A DNA stretch of 64,000 nt from Pseudomonas sp. B21-048 (GTDB lineage Bacteria > Pseudomonadota > Gammaproteobacteria > Pseudomonadales > Pseudomonadaceae). Position 1 is the stretch's first letter. Every line of letters starts with the position of its first letter. Made by a program: the position numbers and the translations under genes. Shown here one piece after another: positions 25,855 through 34,834 of this stretch. The stretch is from positions 5,650,884 through 5,714,883 of the forward strand of contig NZ_CP087168.1 of NCBI RefSeq assembly GCF_024748615.1, written 5' to 3'. The notes beneath the pieces are model-generated. The model was not told the DNA's origin and searched no databases. It saw only the letters and a list, made by a program, of their open reading frames with translations.

Positions 25855-27038
25855 GGGTTGTAAATGTCATCGCGGGTCCAGGGCAGTTCATGGCTGCCAT
25901 CGGGATGGGCTTTCACCGCGAGGATTTGATGCAGGTTGATCCAGCCTCTTGCGAACGCATAGGCGCATCCCGCCAGGTACAACCGCCAGATGCGTAGAGC
26001 CTGTTCTGGCACCAGTTTGCCGGCAGCCTCCAGATTGTCTTCCAGGCGTTCGCTCCAGTGGTCCAGGGTTCGCGCGTAATGCAGACGCAGACTCTCGACA
26101 TCGACGATCTCCAGACCCGCTTCGCTGATCTCGGCCGAGATCATCGCCAAGTGCGGCAACTCGCCGTTGGGAAACACGTACTTCTCGATGAACTCACCGG
26201 CACCGCGCCCGACCGGACGACCGTCGATGTGTTTGGCAGTGATCCCGTGGTTCATCACCAGGCCGCCCTCTTTCACCGCGCCGAACAAGGTTTTGCAGTA
26301 CTCGGCCAGGTTCGCGTGGCCGACGTGTTCGAACATGCCGACGCTGACCACCTTGTCGAAGCGCCCGTCCTGAGGCAAATCGCGGTAGTCGAGCAGTTGC
26401 AGTTCGATCTGATCCTCCAGACCTTCGGCTTTCACCCGTTCGCGAGCCAGTTCCAATTGCTCCTTACTGAGCGTGATCCCAAACACCTTGGCGCCGAACT
26501 CCCGAGCAGCATACCGCGCCAACCCGCCCCAACCGCAACCGACATCCAGCAGATATTCACCTGGTTGCAACCGCAGCTTGCGGCACAGGTGGCGGAACTT
26601 GGCCTGTTGGGCTTGCTCGAGGGTTTCACTGCCGGTCTCGAAATAGGCGCAGGAATACGCCATGTCGCTGTCGAGCCACAGTTGGTAAAACGCGTTGGAG
26701 AGGTCGTAGTGGTAGGAGATGGCTTTGGCATCGGTTTCTTTGTCATGAACCGTGCGCACCGGTTGCGCATCTGCGTCTTCGTTGAGCAGCGCCTGACTCC
26801 ATTCATCGCAGACACGAATCACATCGCTGATGGAGCCTTCCAGCTCTAGCTTGCCTTCGACAAACGCCGCCCCCAACGCGTCCAGGCTGGGATGGGTGAA
26901 CTGGGTAACCATGTGGGGGTCCTTGACCACAATGGTGACGCTGGGCGTCGGCCCCAGATTGAACTCATGGCCGTCCCAGAGTCGCAAGCGAAGCGGTAAT
27001 TGCAGATTCTGTAAGGCCGGTGGAAGTTGCGCGAGCAT
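25851..27038 (-). CDS. cfa: Cyclopropane-fatty-acyl-phospholipid synthase
   Basis: A 395-residue SAM-dependent methyltransferase that adds a methylene bridge to unsaturated acyl chains of membrane phospholipids, typically in stationary phase or acid stress. SAM motif [16 protein letters not shown] (about residue 165), substrate/bicarbonate region [16 protein letters not shown] and MAYSCAYF, then [10 protein letters not shown]. The N-terminal part (about 1-110) is the usual SCP-like accessory domain. A strong GGGGGA RBS precedes the ATG. Together with cls it points to a small lipid-remodelling locus. Confidence 0.96.
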   Translation of the reverse strand: MLAQLPPALQNLQLPLRLRLWDGHEFNLGPTPSVTIVVKDPHMVTQFTHPSLDALGAAFVEGKLELEGSISDVIRVCDEWSQALLNEDADAQPVRTVHDKETDAKAISYHYDLSNAFYQLWLDSDMAYSCAYFETGSETLEQAQQAKFRHLCRKLRLQPGEYLLDVGCGWGGLARYAAREFGAKVFGITLSKEQLELARERVKAEGLEDQIELQLLDYRDLPQDGRFDKVVSVGMFEHVGHANLAEYCKTLFGAVKEGGLVMNHGITAKHIDGRPVGRGAGEFIEKYVFPNGELPHLAMISAEISEAGLEIVDVESLRLHYARTLDHWSERLEDNLEAAGKLVPEQALRIWRLYLAGCAYAFARGWINLHQILAVKAHPDGSHELPWTRDDIYNP

Positions 27039-27237
27039 GAAAAGTCCCCCTTGTTTCAGACGTCAAATCTGAGGGTAGACCATCCTTGAAAAATAGCAGG
27101 CTATCGAATTAATAGCCTTTTTCTATTCCCGGTGTTGCCTGCAACACTGAAACCATCCAACGGGCGATCGTTGAAAATGACCGCCTTACCCTAGATGACT
27201 ACAAACCCGGCACACAGTTCTGAAAAGTTGTAGACGC

Positions 27238-29148
27238 TCACACCTCATCCTTAAGCTTGAGTAGGGGTTCCTGAAAGCGTAGCAAACGCCAGGCATTACC
27301 GAGCACCAATAACGTGCTCAAATTGTGCAACAGCGCGGCAATCATCGCCCCTGCTGCGCCGAGCCAGCCGAATGCGGCGAACGCGACGATGGCGAGGGTC
27401 CAACCCAACCCGATAATCACGTTGACCTGCAAGGTCTGGCGGCATTGGCGACTCAAGCGCACGCAGGTCCCGAGCCGTCGCAGATCGCTGCCAATCAGTA
27501 CGATATCGGCCGAGGCCAGCGCGATGTCCGCACCGCCTGCGCCCATGGCCACGCCGACCACACCGGCCTTGAGCGCCAGGGAATCGTTGATGCCGTCTCC
27601 CACCACCATCGGCCGGAATCCGCTGCCGATTTCTTTCAGCACACGATTGAGTTTGTCCTCGGGCAAGGCCTGGGCCTCGACATCGCTGATGCCCACATCC
27701 CGGGCCAGCGTGTGCGCAACGCTTTGCCGATCCCCGGTGAGCAACAGCTGACGACCCAAACCCAGTTCACGCAATTCGCTCAGGGCAAACCGCGCCTCGG
27801 GTTTGATACTGTCAGCGAGCAACAACCAGGCGAGAAATTCCCCGTTGAGCGCCAGCCCGGCAATCGGGCCATCGTGTTCGGGAACAGCTGAAGTGTCGAT
27901 GCCCAATTGCGCGAACAGCTCCGGACGACCGAGGGCCGCTTCGCCCTGCTCGGTCATCGCCACCACACCCAGCCCCTGACGCTCGTGAATGTCAGAGAGC
28001 AGCAGAAAGTGTTCCTGAGTGACCAACCCGGCCAAGGCGCGGCTGACCGGGTGACTGCTGGCGGAACCGAGGCTGGCGGCGAGTTTCAGTACGTGACTGC
28101 GATCCTCCAGCGGGCTGTCGATGGATTGCAGGCGCAAGGTGCCGAATGTCAGGGTTCCGGTCTTGTCGACCACCAACGACGTCAGGTCAGCCAACTCTTC
28201 GAGGAACGCCGAGCTGCGAATCAGAATCCCGTGCCGAGCCGCCACCGCCACCCCGGCGATGGCCGTGGCCGGTGCCGACAACACCAGTGCGCAAGGGCAA
28301 GCCGCTACCAACACTGCGAGCATCGCTTGGGCATCATTGGTAACGAACCAGGTCACGGCGGCCAGCAGCAACACCAACACCATGTAGCTGCCGGCGTAGC
28401 GTTCGAGCAAACGGGTGATCGGCGGCTTGGAACGTTCGGCGCTTTGCATCAGCGCGATGACTTTACCCAAGGTCGATTCGTTACCGGTGCGGGTCACTTC
28501 AATGCGCAGCAGGCCATCAAGATTGATCGCCCCGCCGAACACCGACATGCCCACATCGACCTCCATTGGTACCGACTCACCGGTGATCGACGCGGTGTCG
28601 AGGCTTGCCTGCCCGGACAGCACCCGACCATCCGCCGGCACTCGATCACCGGCACGCACCTCCACGAGGTCACCAGCCTTGAGTGTGCCGCTGTCGACTT
28701 CAACGACGCAACCGTCAGCCTGAATCTTGCGCGCATGGCTACGAGTCAGTTTGCCGAGGGCACGAATCGCCTCCTGCGATCCGATTACGCTGCGCTCTTC
28801 CAGCACGTGACCGAAGATCATGATGATCGGCAACAGTGCCGCAGTGAGCAAATCACCAGTGGCCCAAGCGCCGAGCATGGCCAGGGCAATCAACTGATCG
28901 GTGATCCCGTGCAGACTCGGATAACGCAAGCTGTACCACGCCGAGCGCATGACCGGCACGGCCACCAGCAAGGAAGCGAAACCCAGCAGCAATTGGCTGA
29001 CACCGGTCTGCTCCGGTGACAACCCGCGCCAGACCAGGCCTAGCGCAAGCAACCCCAGTGCAAGCATAGCCAGGGTCAACTGGCGCGCGGCGCTACGTTG
29101 TTCAGCCGAGGACAACATGCTCGGCGCGGCGGCGGTTTGGGCAGTCAT
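27238..29148 (-). CDS. P1B-type metal ATPase lacking an N-terminal metal-binding domain
   Basis: A 636-residue P-type ATPase. Present: actuator ITGESVPME, membrane metal motif AACPCALVLSAP (CPC), phosphorylation site DKTGTLT, nucleotide-binding SSHPVSRAL (HP) and hinge GDGINDSLALK. Absent: any N-terminal CxxC or His-rich metal domain. The last helices read GWTLAIVAFAAFGWLG and ALLHNLSTLLVLGNAWRLLR, lacking the Lys/Asp pair of ZntA-type Zn/Cd exporters. Last gene of the SPFH operon, four-base overlap with 29145. The likely Zur box at 33238 would turn it on under zinc shortage, unexpected for a zinc exporter. Possible roles are loading periplasmic or membrane zinc enzymes, or moving another metal. 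It resembles what I recall as PA2435. Confidence 0.92.
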   Translation of the reverse strand: MTAQTAAAPSMLSSAEQRSAARQLTLAMLALGLLALGLVWRGLSPEQTGVSQLLLGFASLLVAVPVMRSAWYSLRYPSLHGITDQLIALAMLGAWATGDLLTAALLPIIMIFGHVLEERSVIGSQEAIRALGKLTRSHARKIQADGCVVEVDSGTLKAGDLVEVRAGDRVPADGRVLSGQASLDTASITGESVPMEVDVGMSVFGGAINLDGLLRIEVTRTGNESTLGKVIALMQSAERSKPPITRLLERYAGSYMVLVLLLAAVTWFVTNDAQAMLAVLVAACPCALVLSAPATAIAGVAVAARHGILIRSSAFLEELADLTSLVVDKTGTLTFGTLRLQSIDSPLEDRSHVLKLAASLGSASSHPVSRALAGLVTQEHFLLLSDIHERQGLGVVAMTEQGEAALGRPELFAQLGIDTSAVPEHDGPIAGLALNGEFLAWLLLADSIKPEARFALSELRELGLGRQLLLTGDRQSVAHTLARDVGISDVEAQALPEDKLNRVLKEIGSGFRPMVVGDGINDSLALKAGVVGVAMGAGGADIALASADIVLIGSDLRRLGTCVRLSRQCRQTLQVNVIIGLGWTLAIVAFAAFGWLGAAGAMIAALLHNLSTLLVLGNAWRLLRFQEPLLKLKDEV

Positions 29149-30203
29149 TGCGCAGCTCCCTGAATGATCAGGCGGGAATCGTCTTTCGGATCAACCGTTG
29201 TCACCGAGCCGGCCTGCCCGAGAATCTTCGGCATCCGTTCACGGTAAATACGCAGCAGCATCTGCGGGTCGGTGCCCTCCTGTTCCGCCTTGGCCAAACT
29301 CAGCACCGTGGCGGTGTCGGCAGAGGCTTTGGCCAGGCGTTCGCTGGCTTGGGCGTGAGCCACTTGCAGCGTGCGGTCGGCTTGTTCGTTGGCGGACTGA
29401 GTCAGCTTCTCGGCTTCAGTGCGCGCGTTGGCCACGGCTTTGTCGGCCTGTTGGCTGGCGGTTAATACTGCGTTGAACGCGTTCACCGCCGGGCCAGGTA
29501 GACTCGATTGCACATCGACCCGCGCCACTTCGATGCCCAACCCCTGCCCGGTCGCCGTCAGTTCGGCCAAGCGCTGATTGATGCCCCGCACCAGATCGCC
29601 GCGTAGACGTTCGCGGCGCTCAGCGGCCTGATTGTCGGCACCGATCAGTTCCGGTCGAGCCACCAGAATGGTGTCCAGATCTCGTGCGGCGGTGAGCGCC
29701 ACAGCACTGCGCGTCACCAGCCGATCCAGCGCCGGCAGTACATGCTCACCCTGAAGAACGAAGGCATAGGGCTCGGTGACTTTGTAGAACACCCGCACAT
29801 CCAGTTGCACGACACCTGCATCACCGGTCAACAAATAACCAGAGCCGGCGAGCGCATCGCTGATGGGCGTGGCGAAACTCGCGACTCGATCCGCCTGCAA
29901 TGCCGCATCCGTGCGCAGCAGATTTTCCACCCGACGCTCGATCACCCGATCGGCTGCCGGCAACAAGATTACCTGCTCGAACGGGCGCGGCCATGCCAAC
30001 AATAAACCGGCATTTTGAATGCGATCCAGTGCGCTGAAGTGCAGCACCATGGCACGATTTTGCGGGTCGATTTGCCGCACATTGGAAAATGCCCACGTCA
30101 GCGCAGCCAGCACGGTCACGGCGTACAATGCCAAAAAAGCCAAGCGTCCGGCCTGAATCCAGGGGCTACTCAACTCATGTGTTCCACGTGGAACCAAATT
30201 CAT
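29145..30203 (-). CDS. SPFH/HflK-like membrane protein
   Basis: A 352-residue protein with one N-terminal membrane helix (LAFLALYAVTVLAALTWAF), an SPFH/band-7 domain (about 55-235) and a long Ala/Gln-rich coiled coil (about 235-310, QADKAVANARTEAEKL). HflK and HflC form cage-like assemblies around FtsH; this is a paralogue with a different operon context. Overlaps both neighbours by four bases, so translation is coupled. Its first codons carry a parS site (residues VPRGT). Likely partners are the two SPFH proteins encoded upstream and the P1B ATPase. Confidence 0.9.
   Translation of the reverse strand: MNLVPRGTHELSSPWIQAGRLAFLALYAVTVLAALTWAFSNVRQIDPQNRAMVLHFSALDRIQNAGLLLAWPRPFEQVILLPAADRVIERRVENLLRTDAALQADRVASFATPISDALAGSGYLLTGDAGVVQLDVRVFYKVTEPYAFVLQGEHVLPALDRLVTRSAVALTAARDLDTILVARPELIGADNQAAERRERLRGDLVRGINQRLAELTATGQGLGIEVARVDVQSSLPGPAVNAFNAVLTASQQADKAVANARTEAEKLTQSANEQADRTLQVAHAQASERLAKASADTATVLSLAKAEQEGTDPQMLLRIYRERMPKILGQAGSVTTVDPKDDSRLIIQGAAQ
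30180..30195. other. parS: parS centromere site in the start region of an SPFH gene
   Basis: TGTTCCACGTGGAACC, one base from the perfect 16-base parS palindrome; the alternative last base C is a known functional variation as I recall it for pseudomonads. It is coding on the minus strand (LVPRGTHE) just after the start codon of the gene ending at 29145. Confidence 0.9.
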
Positions 30204-31246
30204 GGCTGCGACCCGGACTTATTATCGAGCGTCGGCGGACCGTCAACCAATACCCGGAACGGCGCGGCATCGGTACGTAAGATCAATTTAGTGCCCGGCG
30301 TGACGATGGTGCCCAAGGTGTCGAGAGAGCGCAGCAAGTTGTAGAGCTGAGATGAACCGGCGTAGGCACGGCCGTAAATCTGCGCGGCTTCGACGCGGGA
30401 TTGGGCTTCGATGTCCGCAGCTTTCACTGTCGCATCGGCTTGCACGATTCGCGCATCACGCTCGGCTGCAGAGCGAATTTGCGCGGCTTCACGCTTGCCG
30501 ATGGCCGTGCGTTCAGTGGCGATGGTTTCACGCTCGGCGCGCATACGATCGACAGTCGCGGTGAGCGTCACCGACGGCAGGGTCAAACGCTCGATGCCGA
30601 CTTGCAGCACTCGTACCCCATAGGTGGTAAGCAACTGCTGATCGATCTGCTGACGCAGCTGCGCTTCAAAATCGGCGATGCGCACTTGGTTGGCATCGGT
30701 GTTCACCAGGTTGGCCAGATCGAAACTGCTGGCGGTGGTTTCCAGCGCCGAGCCGACAAAAGTGCGAATCTGCCGCGCGGCTTCATCCGGCTGGTTCTGT
30801 ACGGCGCGCATAAAGCGTTGCACGTTGTCTGGATCACCCTGCACCTGCCAGGCCACGTAGGCTTGCACAATGATGCGCAGGCCATCGCGTGTGCCCACAT
30901 CCTGCAAACCACTGGAGGTGGTACGCAGCCGCAGATCCACCGGGATCGCCGCTTCGAATGGTGCCGGCCAGCGCCAGCCAAGACCCGGTTCCAGCAATAC
31001 CCGCGATGGATTACCGAAGCGAGTGATGACCGTGGCTTCTCCCGAACGCACTTGCACCAGGCTCGCCGCCGCAATAGCAAACGCCACCAGCAACGCCGCC
31101 CAACCCATTCGCCGCCACGGGAAAGGGCCAGCTTCGTGTGGATCGCCGTGGTGATGAGGGTGATGGCCGTGATGCCCGCCATGGCCGTGATCGTGGCCGG
31201 TGTGGTCATCGTGATCGCGATTGTGTGTAGGCGTCGGCTGGCTCAA
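30200..31246 (-). CDS. SPFH/HflC-like membrane protein with histidine-rich N-terminus
   Basis: A 348-residue protein. The first 40 residues hold 14 histidines with Asp and Gly (for example HDDHTGHDHGHGGHHGHHPH), a zinc-binding style seen in zinc transporters and chaperones. One membrane helix follows (MGWAALLVAFAIAAASLVQV, about 47-66), then an SPFH domain (VITRFGNPSRVLLEPGLGWRWPAP) and an Arg/Ala/Glu coiled coil (about 230-290). The His cluster lies before the helix, so it would face the cytoplasm if the topology follows HflC. Coupled by ATGA overlaps on both sides. Probably binds or buffers metal for the ATPase of the operon. Confidence 0.92.
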   Translation of the reverse strand: MSQPTPTHNRDHDDHTGHDHGHGGHHGHHPHHHGDPHEAGPFPWRRMGWAALLVAFAIAAASLVQVRSGEATVITRFGNPSRVLLEPGLGWRWPAPFEAAIPVDLRLRTTSSGLQDVGTRDGLRIIVQAYVAWQVQGDPDNVQRFMRAVQNQPDEAARQIRTFVGSALETTASSFDLANLVNTDANQVRIADFEAQLRQQIDQQLLTTYGVRVLQVGIERLTLPSVTLTATVDRMRAERETIATERTAIGKREAAQIRSAAERDARIVQADATVKAADIEAQSRVEAAQIYGRAYAGSSQLYNLLRSLDTLGTIVTPGTKLILRTDAAPFRVLVDGPPTLDNKSGSQP

Positions 31247-33207
31247 TGGACGGCTCCTGGCTGAACGGTATTACGCGGCGGCGCAGGGTCAGCCGGCAGC
31301 GTGAATGTACGTAGGTCGATGGTCGGCGCATTACCGCTGCCGCCCAGACGATGATCGAGAACCAGCAGCTTGGCGTTGGCCAAACCTTGGGTCAGTTGGC
31401 TGAGGTATTGCTCCAGCACAAAAGCCTGGCCGGCGCTGGCGTAAGCCTTTCGCTCGGCGGCAAATTTCAGGTCGGCGGCCTGAGCGGTCGAGTTGATTTC
31501 ATGAGCACTGGCGGTGGCTTGATCGTGAGCGATGCTGGCCTGCAACTGTGCCTGGTTGGTCGCCTCCGCCGCGGCCCCGCGCTCACGGGAAATCAATGCC
31601 TGAGCACCAATCTGCGCCGCTTGCACACCGTGATAAGCGTTGGCGGCCCCCGCTGGCGGATGGATGGCTTCAACCACCGTGGCAAGAATTTCCACGCCGC
31701 TGTCGAGTGTTTGCAGGTCAGCCTGCACCGCGCGACCGATCTCTTCGGCGAGCCCTACCCGGTCCCCGCCGAGTAAACCATCGAGGGTTCGCGAGGCGAA
31801 ATAGTGAACCAGAATCCGGCTGGCGGTGCTGCGGATTAGCGTTGGCACATCGGCGCTGTTGTACGTTGCTGCCAGCGCCGCCTGATCACTCAGGCCGATG
31901 CGATAGACGAAGCGCACGTCCATATTGACGATCTGGAAGCTTTGCTTGTCGGCGCGGCTGCTGGCGATGACTTGGGATTTGTCGTTCACATGGCTGGCGT
32001 CCCATAAGCGATTGGCAATCGCCGGTGCCGGGCCTTCGGCTGGTTCGGCCGCGAGCGGTGCCGACGTTTCGCCCACGCTGGTGGCCAACTCGTGGACCAC
32101 GCCGTTCTCGACGCTCAGCACGCGGCCCAGTGGCCACGGCAAACCGGCGTGCAAACCGGGACCGAAAACTTCCACCGGTTTGCCGAAACGCTCATAGATA
32201 CCGCGCCCTTGCAGCGCAATTTCGTGAATGCCGGTGAGCGACCAACCGACGATTGCCACCACCGCCAGCACCGGCAAAAACGCCCGACGCATGTAGGTGA
32301 AGGCCCAGATTTGCCGCAGATCGATACCGAAGCGGTTGTGCAGTTCGTGCTGCAATGCGAGCAAAGGTTGCGGCGGCCAGCGCAGCATGTCGGCGACAAA
32401 ACTTCGTGCCAGCAAGGCCGGTTCAAGTTGTTCACGACGGGGACTGAACAGCGACAACACGGCACGCAGCAGCCACTCGATGGCGACCAGCCCCGGCAGC
32501 AAGCCGATCAGCACCGCCAGACGCACCGGCCAGACCGATGATTCGCTGCCGAACAACAAACACAGGGCGCTGAGCACCAGGCAAATAATCGCGACCCGCG
32601 TCAGCTGCGCCAACGACCCTGCTTCGGGCCACTGGGCGGCGTTTTCCTGCGCCAGTTGCCGCTCCAGCACCAGCAAACCGAAAGCCAGCAGCAACGACAG
32701 CGCGGCGCCGATACTGGCCGACAACCCCAGCGCAGCGGGCGGCAAGGTCAGATTCCAGACTTGCTCGATGCTGTACAACGTCAACAACGCCCAGCCGCCA
32801 AGCCAAAGCGTCGGTGCACCGATCTGCCCCAGCAAGCGCAACCAACGCTGACTGATCCGGTCCAGCAACCGCTCGTACCAGCCTTCACCGGCAACGACTT
32901 CCTCAGCGACAACCACCGGCACTAACACGGCCGGATTCATCGCCCGTGCGCGCCACTGCGTTACCCACCAGGCCGATTGCAGGCCGGCAACCAGCACCAA
33001 CAAACCGGCGCTCTGATTGACCAGCAACGCCGGCCAAAGCGACTGCGGCGCAAACAGACCGACAAAAAACGCCAGCACCAACCCTGTGCCAGCCAAGGCA
33101 CCCAAACCGATTGCCAATTGTCGCAATCGACGTCCTTGAACGACCGCCTGCTGATAGCGCGGCAGCCCTGCTATCTGTGCTCCATCGCCATCGAGATCGA
33201 CTTGCAT
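31243..33207 (-). CDS. Large polytopic SPFH/HflK-like membrane protein
   Basis: About 654 residues. Six or more hydrophobic helices in the first half (LAIGLGALAGTGLVLAFFVG, LLVNQSAGLLVLVAGLQSAW, GAPTLWLGGWALLTLYSIEQ, two more near 165-250) and another at about 320 (FLPVLAVVAIVGWSLTG). Then an SPFH domain (GRGIYERFGKPVEVFGPGLHAGLPWPLG, about 335-520) and a coiled coil with a long C-terminus. Fusion of a multi-helix membrane module to SPFH is unusual for HflK. ATG 33207 is preferred over GTG 33228 because GTG lies only 10 bases from the Zur-like box and lacks an RBS. First gene of the operon. Confidence 0.85.
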   Translation of the reverse strand: MQVDLDGDGAQIAGLPRYQQAVVQGRRLRQLAIGLGALAGTGLVLAFFVGLFAPQSLWPALLVNQSAGLLVLVAGLQSAWWVTQWRARAMNPAVLVPVVVAEEVVAGEGWYERLLDRISQRWLRLLGQIGAPTLWLGGWALLTLYSIEQVWNLTLPPAALGLSASIGAALSLLLAFGLLVLERQLAQENAAQWPEAGSLAQLTRVAIICLVLSALCLLFGSESSVWPVRLAVLIGLLPGLVAIEWLLRAVLSLFSPRREQLEPALLARSFVADMLRWPPQPLLALQHELHNRFGIDLRQIWAFTYMRRAFLPVLAVVAIVGWSLTGIHEIALQGRGIYERFGKPVEVFGPGLHAGLPWPLGRVLSVENGVVHELATSVGETSAPLAAEPAEGPAPAIANRLWDASHVNDKSQVIASSRADKQSFQIVNMDVRFVYRIGLSDQAALAATYNSADVPTLIRSTASRILVHYFASRTLDGLLGGDRVGLAEEIGRAVQADLQTLDSGVEILATVVEAIHPPAGAANAYHGVQAAQIGAQALISRERGAAAEATNQAQLQASIAHDQATASAHEINSTAQAADLKFAAERKAYASAGQAFVLEQYLSQLTQGLANAKLLVLDHRLGGSGNAPTIDLRTFTLPADPAPPRNTVQPGAVH

Positions 33208-33237
33208 ACCACCCCAGCCATCGCTCACATCACAATT

Positions 33238-33252
33238 CGTTACGATATAACG
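33238..33252. promoter_or_regulatory. Zur-like box upstream of the SPFH-ATPase operon
   Basis: CGTTACGATATAACG, a palindrome whose core GTTACGATATAAC differs from the box at 19774 (GTTATAATATAAC) at two positions. It lies 31 bases upstream of ATG 33207, where a Zur operator would cover the promoter. The divergent lpd gene begins 149 bases on the other side. Confidence 0.75.
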
Positions 33253-33320
33253 AAAGTGGTGAAATATTCGTCGTAAATCGCTCTATCTAAAAGCGCTGAA
33301 CCTGTCGCCACGCTGAAGCC

Positions 33321-33350
33321 TTGACCGAAATGGCTCGAAACGCACATATT
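33321..33350 (+). promoter_or_regulatory. Possible sigma-70 promoter for lpd
   Basis: TTGACC at 33321-33326 and CATATT at 33345-33350 with an 18-base spacer, 51 bases upstream of the lpd ATG. Both hexamers keep the key bases but the match is modest. Confidence 0.35.
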
Positions 33351-33400
33351 ACGTTCGTAATTTTTATCGAAGGCTTCCCTTTTTCCCAGGAGTACCACCT

Positions 33401-34801
33401 ATGAGCACCTATGACGTCGTGATTCTGGGCGCAGGCCCCGGCGGTTATAACGCAGCGATCCGCGCCGGCCAACTGGGTCTGAAAGCGGCGTGCGTGGAAG
33501 GCCGCGCCACCTTGGGCGGGACCTGCCTGAATGTCGGCTGCATGCCGTCCAAAGCCCTGCTGCATGCCTCCGAACTCTACGACGCGGCCATGGGGGCGGA
33601 ATTCGCCAACCTGGGGATTGAGGTCAAACCTGTCCTCAACCTGGCTCAAATGATGAAACAGAAGGATGAAAGCGTTACCGGGCTGACCAAAGGCATCGAG
33701 TTTCTATTTCGCAAAAACAAAGTCGACTGGATCAAGGGCTGGGGCCACATCGACGGGCCGGGCAAAGTCACGGTGACCGACAGCCAGGGCGTCAAGACCG
33801 AGCTGAGCACCAAGGACATCGTTATCGCCACCGGTTCCGAACCCACTCCCCTGCCCGGCGTGGACATCGATAACAAACGCATCCTCGACTCCACGGGCGC
33901 GCTGTCGCTGGGCGAAGTACCGAAGCACCTGGTGGTGATCGGGGCCGGGGTGATCGGCCTGGAGCTGGGCTCGGTATGGCGGCGCCTAGGTGCTCAGGTG
34001 ACGGTGGTCGAATTTCTCGATCGGATCTGCCCCGGTGTAGATGGCGAAGCGGGCAAGACTCTTCAGCGCTCATTGAGCAAGCAAGGCATCAGCTTCAAGT
34101 TGAGTTCGAAAGTCACCCGCGCCACGACGTCGGCGAGCGGTGTCCAGCTCAGCGTCGAACCGGCCGCGGGTGGCATCGCCGAGTTACTTGAAGCCGATTA
34201 CGTGTTGGTGGCCATTGGTCGACGCCCTTACACCCAAGGCCTGGGACTGGAAAACGTCGGCCTCGCCACGGACAAACGCGGCATGCTCGCCAACAAGGGC
34301 CACCGCACCGAAGCGGCGGGCGTCTGGGTGATCGGTGATGTCACGTCGGGGCCGATGCTCGCCCACAAGGCCGAAGACGAAGCCATGGCCTGCATCGAGC
34401 AGATCGTCGGCAAGGCCGGTGAGGTCAATTACAACCTGATCCCCAGCGTGATCTACACCAAACCGGAGCTGGCCAGCGTCGGCAAGACCGAAGAACAGCT
34501 GAAGGCCGAAGGTCGCGCCTACAAGGTCGGTAAATTTCCCTTCACCGCCAACAGCCGGGCGAAGATCAATCACGAAACCGAAGGCTTCGCCAAAGTATTG
34601 GCCGATGAGCGCACCGACGAAGTCCTCGGCGTGCATCTTGTGGGCCCGAGCGTCAGTGAAATGATTGGCGAATATTGCGTGGCCATGGAGTTCAGCGCCT
34701 CGGCCGAAGACATCGCCCTGACCTGTCATCCCCACCCGACCCGCTCCGAAGCCTTGCGCCAGGCGGCAATGGATGTGGAGGGAATGGCGACGCAGATGTA
34801 G
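33401..34801 (+). CDS. lpd: Dihydrolipoyl dehydrogenase
   Basis: A 466-residue FAD flavoenzyme (E3) that reoxidises dihydrolipoamide of 2-oxoacid dehydrogenase complexes with NAD+. FAD motif ILGAGPGGYNAAIRAGQLG at the N-terminus, redox disulfide GGTCLNVGCMPSKAL (about residues 45-54), NAD-binding VIGAGVIGLELGSVWRRLG (about 183), FAD motif GVWVIGDVTSGPMLAHKAEDE and the C-terminal HPHPTRSEAL with the catalytic His. It stands alone, not with E1/E2 genes, so it is one of several E3 copies typical of Pseudomonas (Lpd3-like). AGGAG RBS before the ATG. Confidence 0.96.
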   Translation: MSTYDVVILGAGPGGYNAAIRAGQLGLKAACVEGRATLGGTCLNVGCMPSKALLHASELYDAAMGAEFANLGIEVKPVLNLAQMMKQKDESVTGLTKGIEFLFRKNKVDWIKGWGHIDGPGKVTVTDSQGVKTELSTKDIVIATGSEPTPLPGVDIDNKRILDSTGALSLGEVPKHLVVIGAGVIGLELGSVWRRLGAQVTVVEFLDRICPGVDGEAGKTLQRSLSKQGISFKLSSKVTRATTSASGVQLSVEPAAGGIAELLEADYVLVAIGRRPYTQGLGLENVGLATDKRGMLANKGHRTEAAGVWVIGDVTSGPMLAHKAEDEAMACIEQIVGKAGEVNYNLIPSVIYTKPELASVGKTEEQLKAEGRAYKVGKFPFTANSRAKINHETEGFAKVLADERTDEVLGVHLVGPSVSEMIGEYCVAMEFSASAEDIALTCHPHPTRSEALRQAAMDVEGMATQM

Positions 34802-34834
34802 GGCCGGAGATTGGCGGCAGCTGGTCTACCGCTT

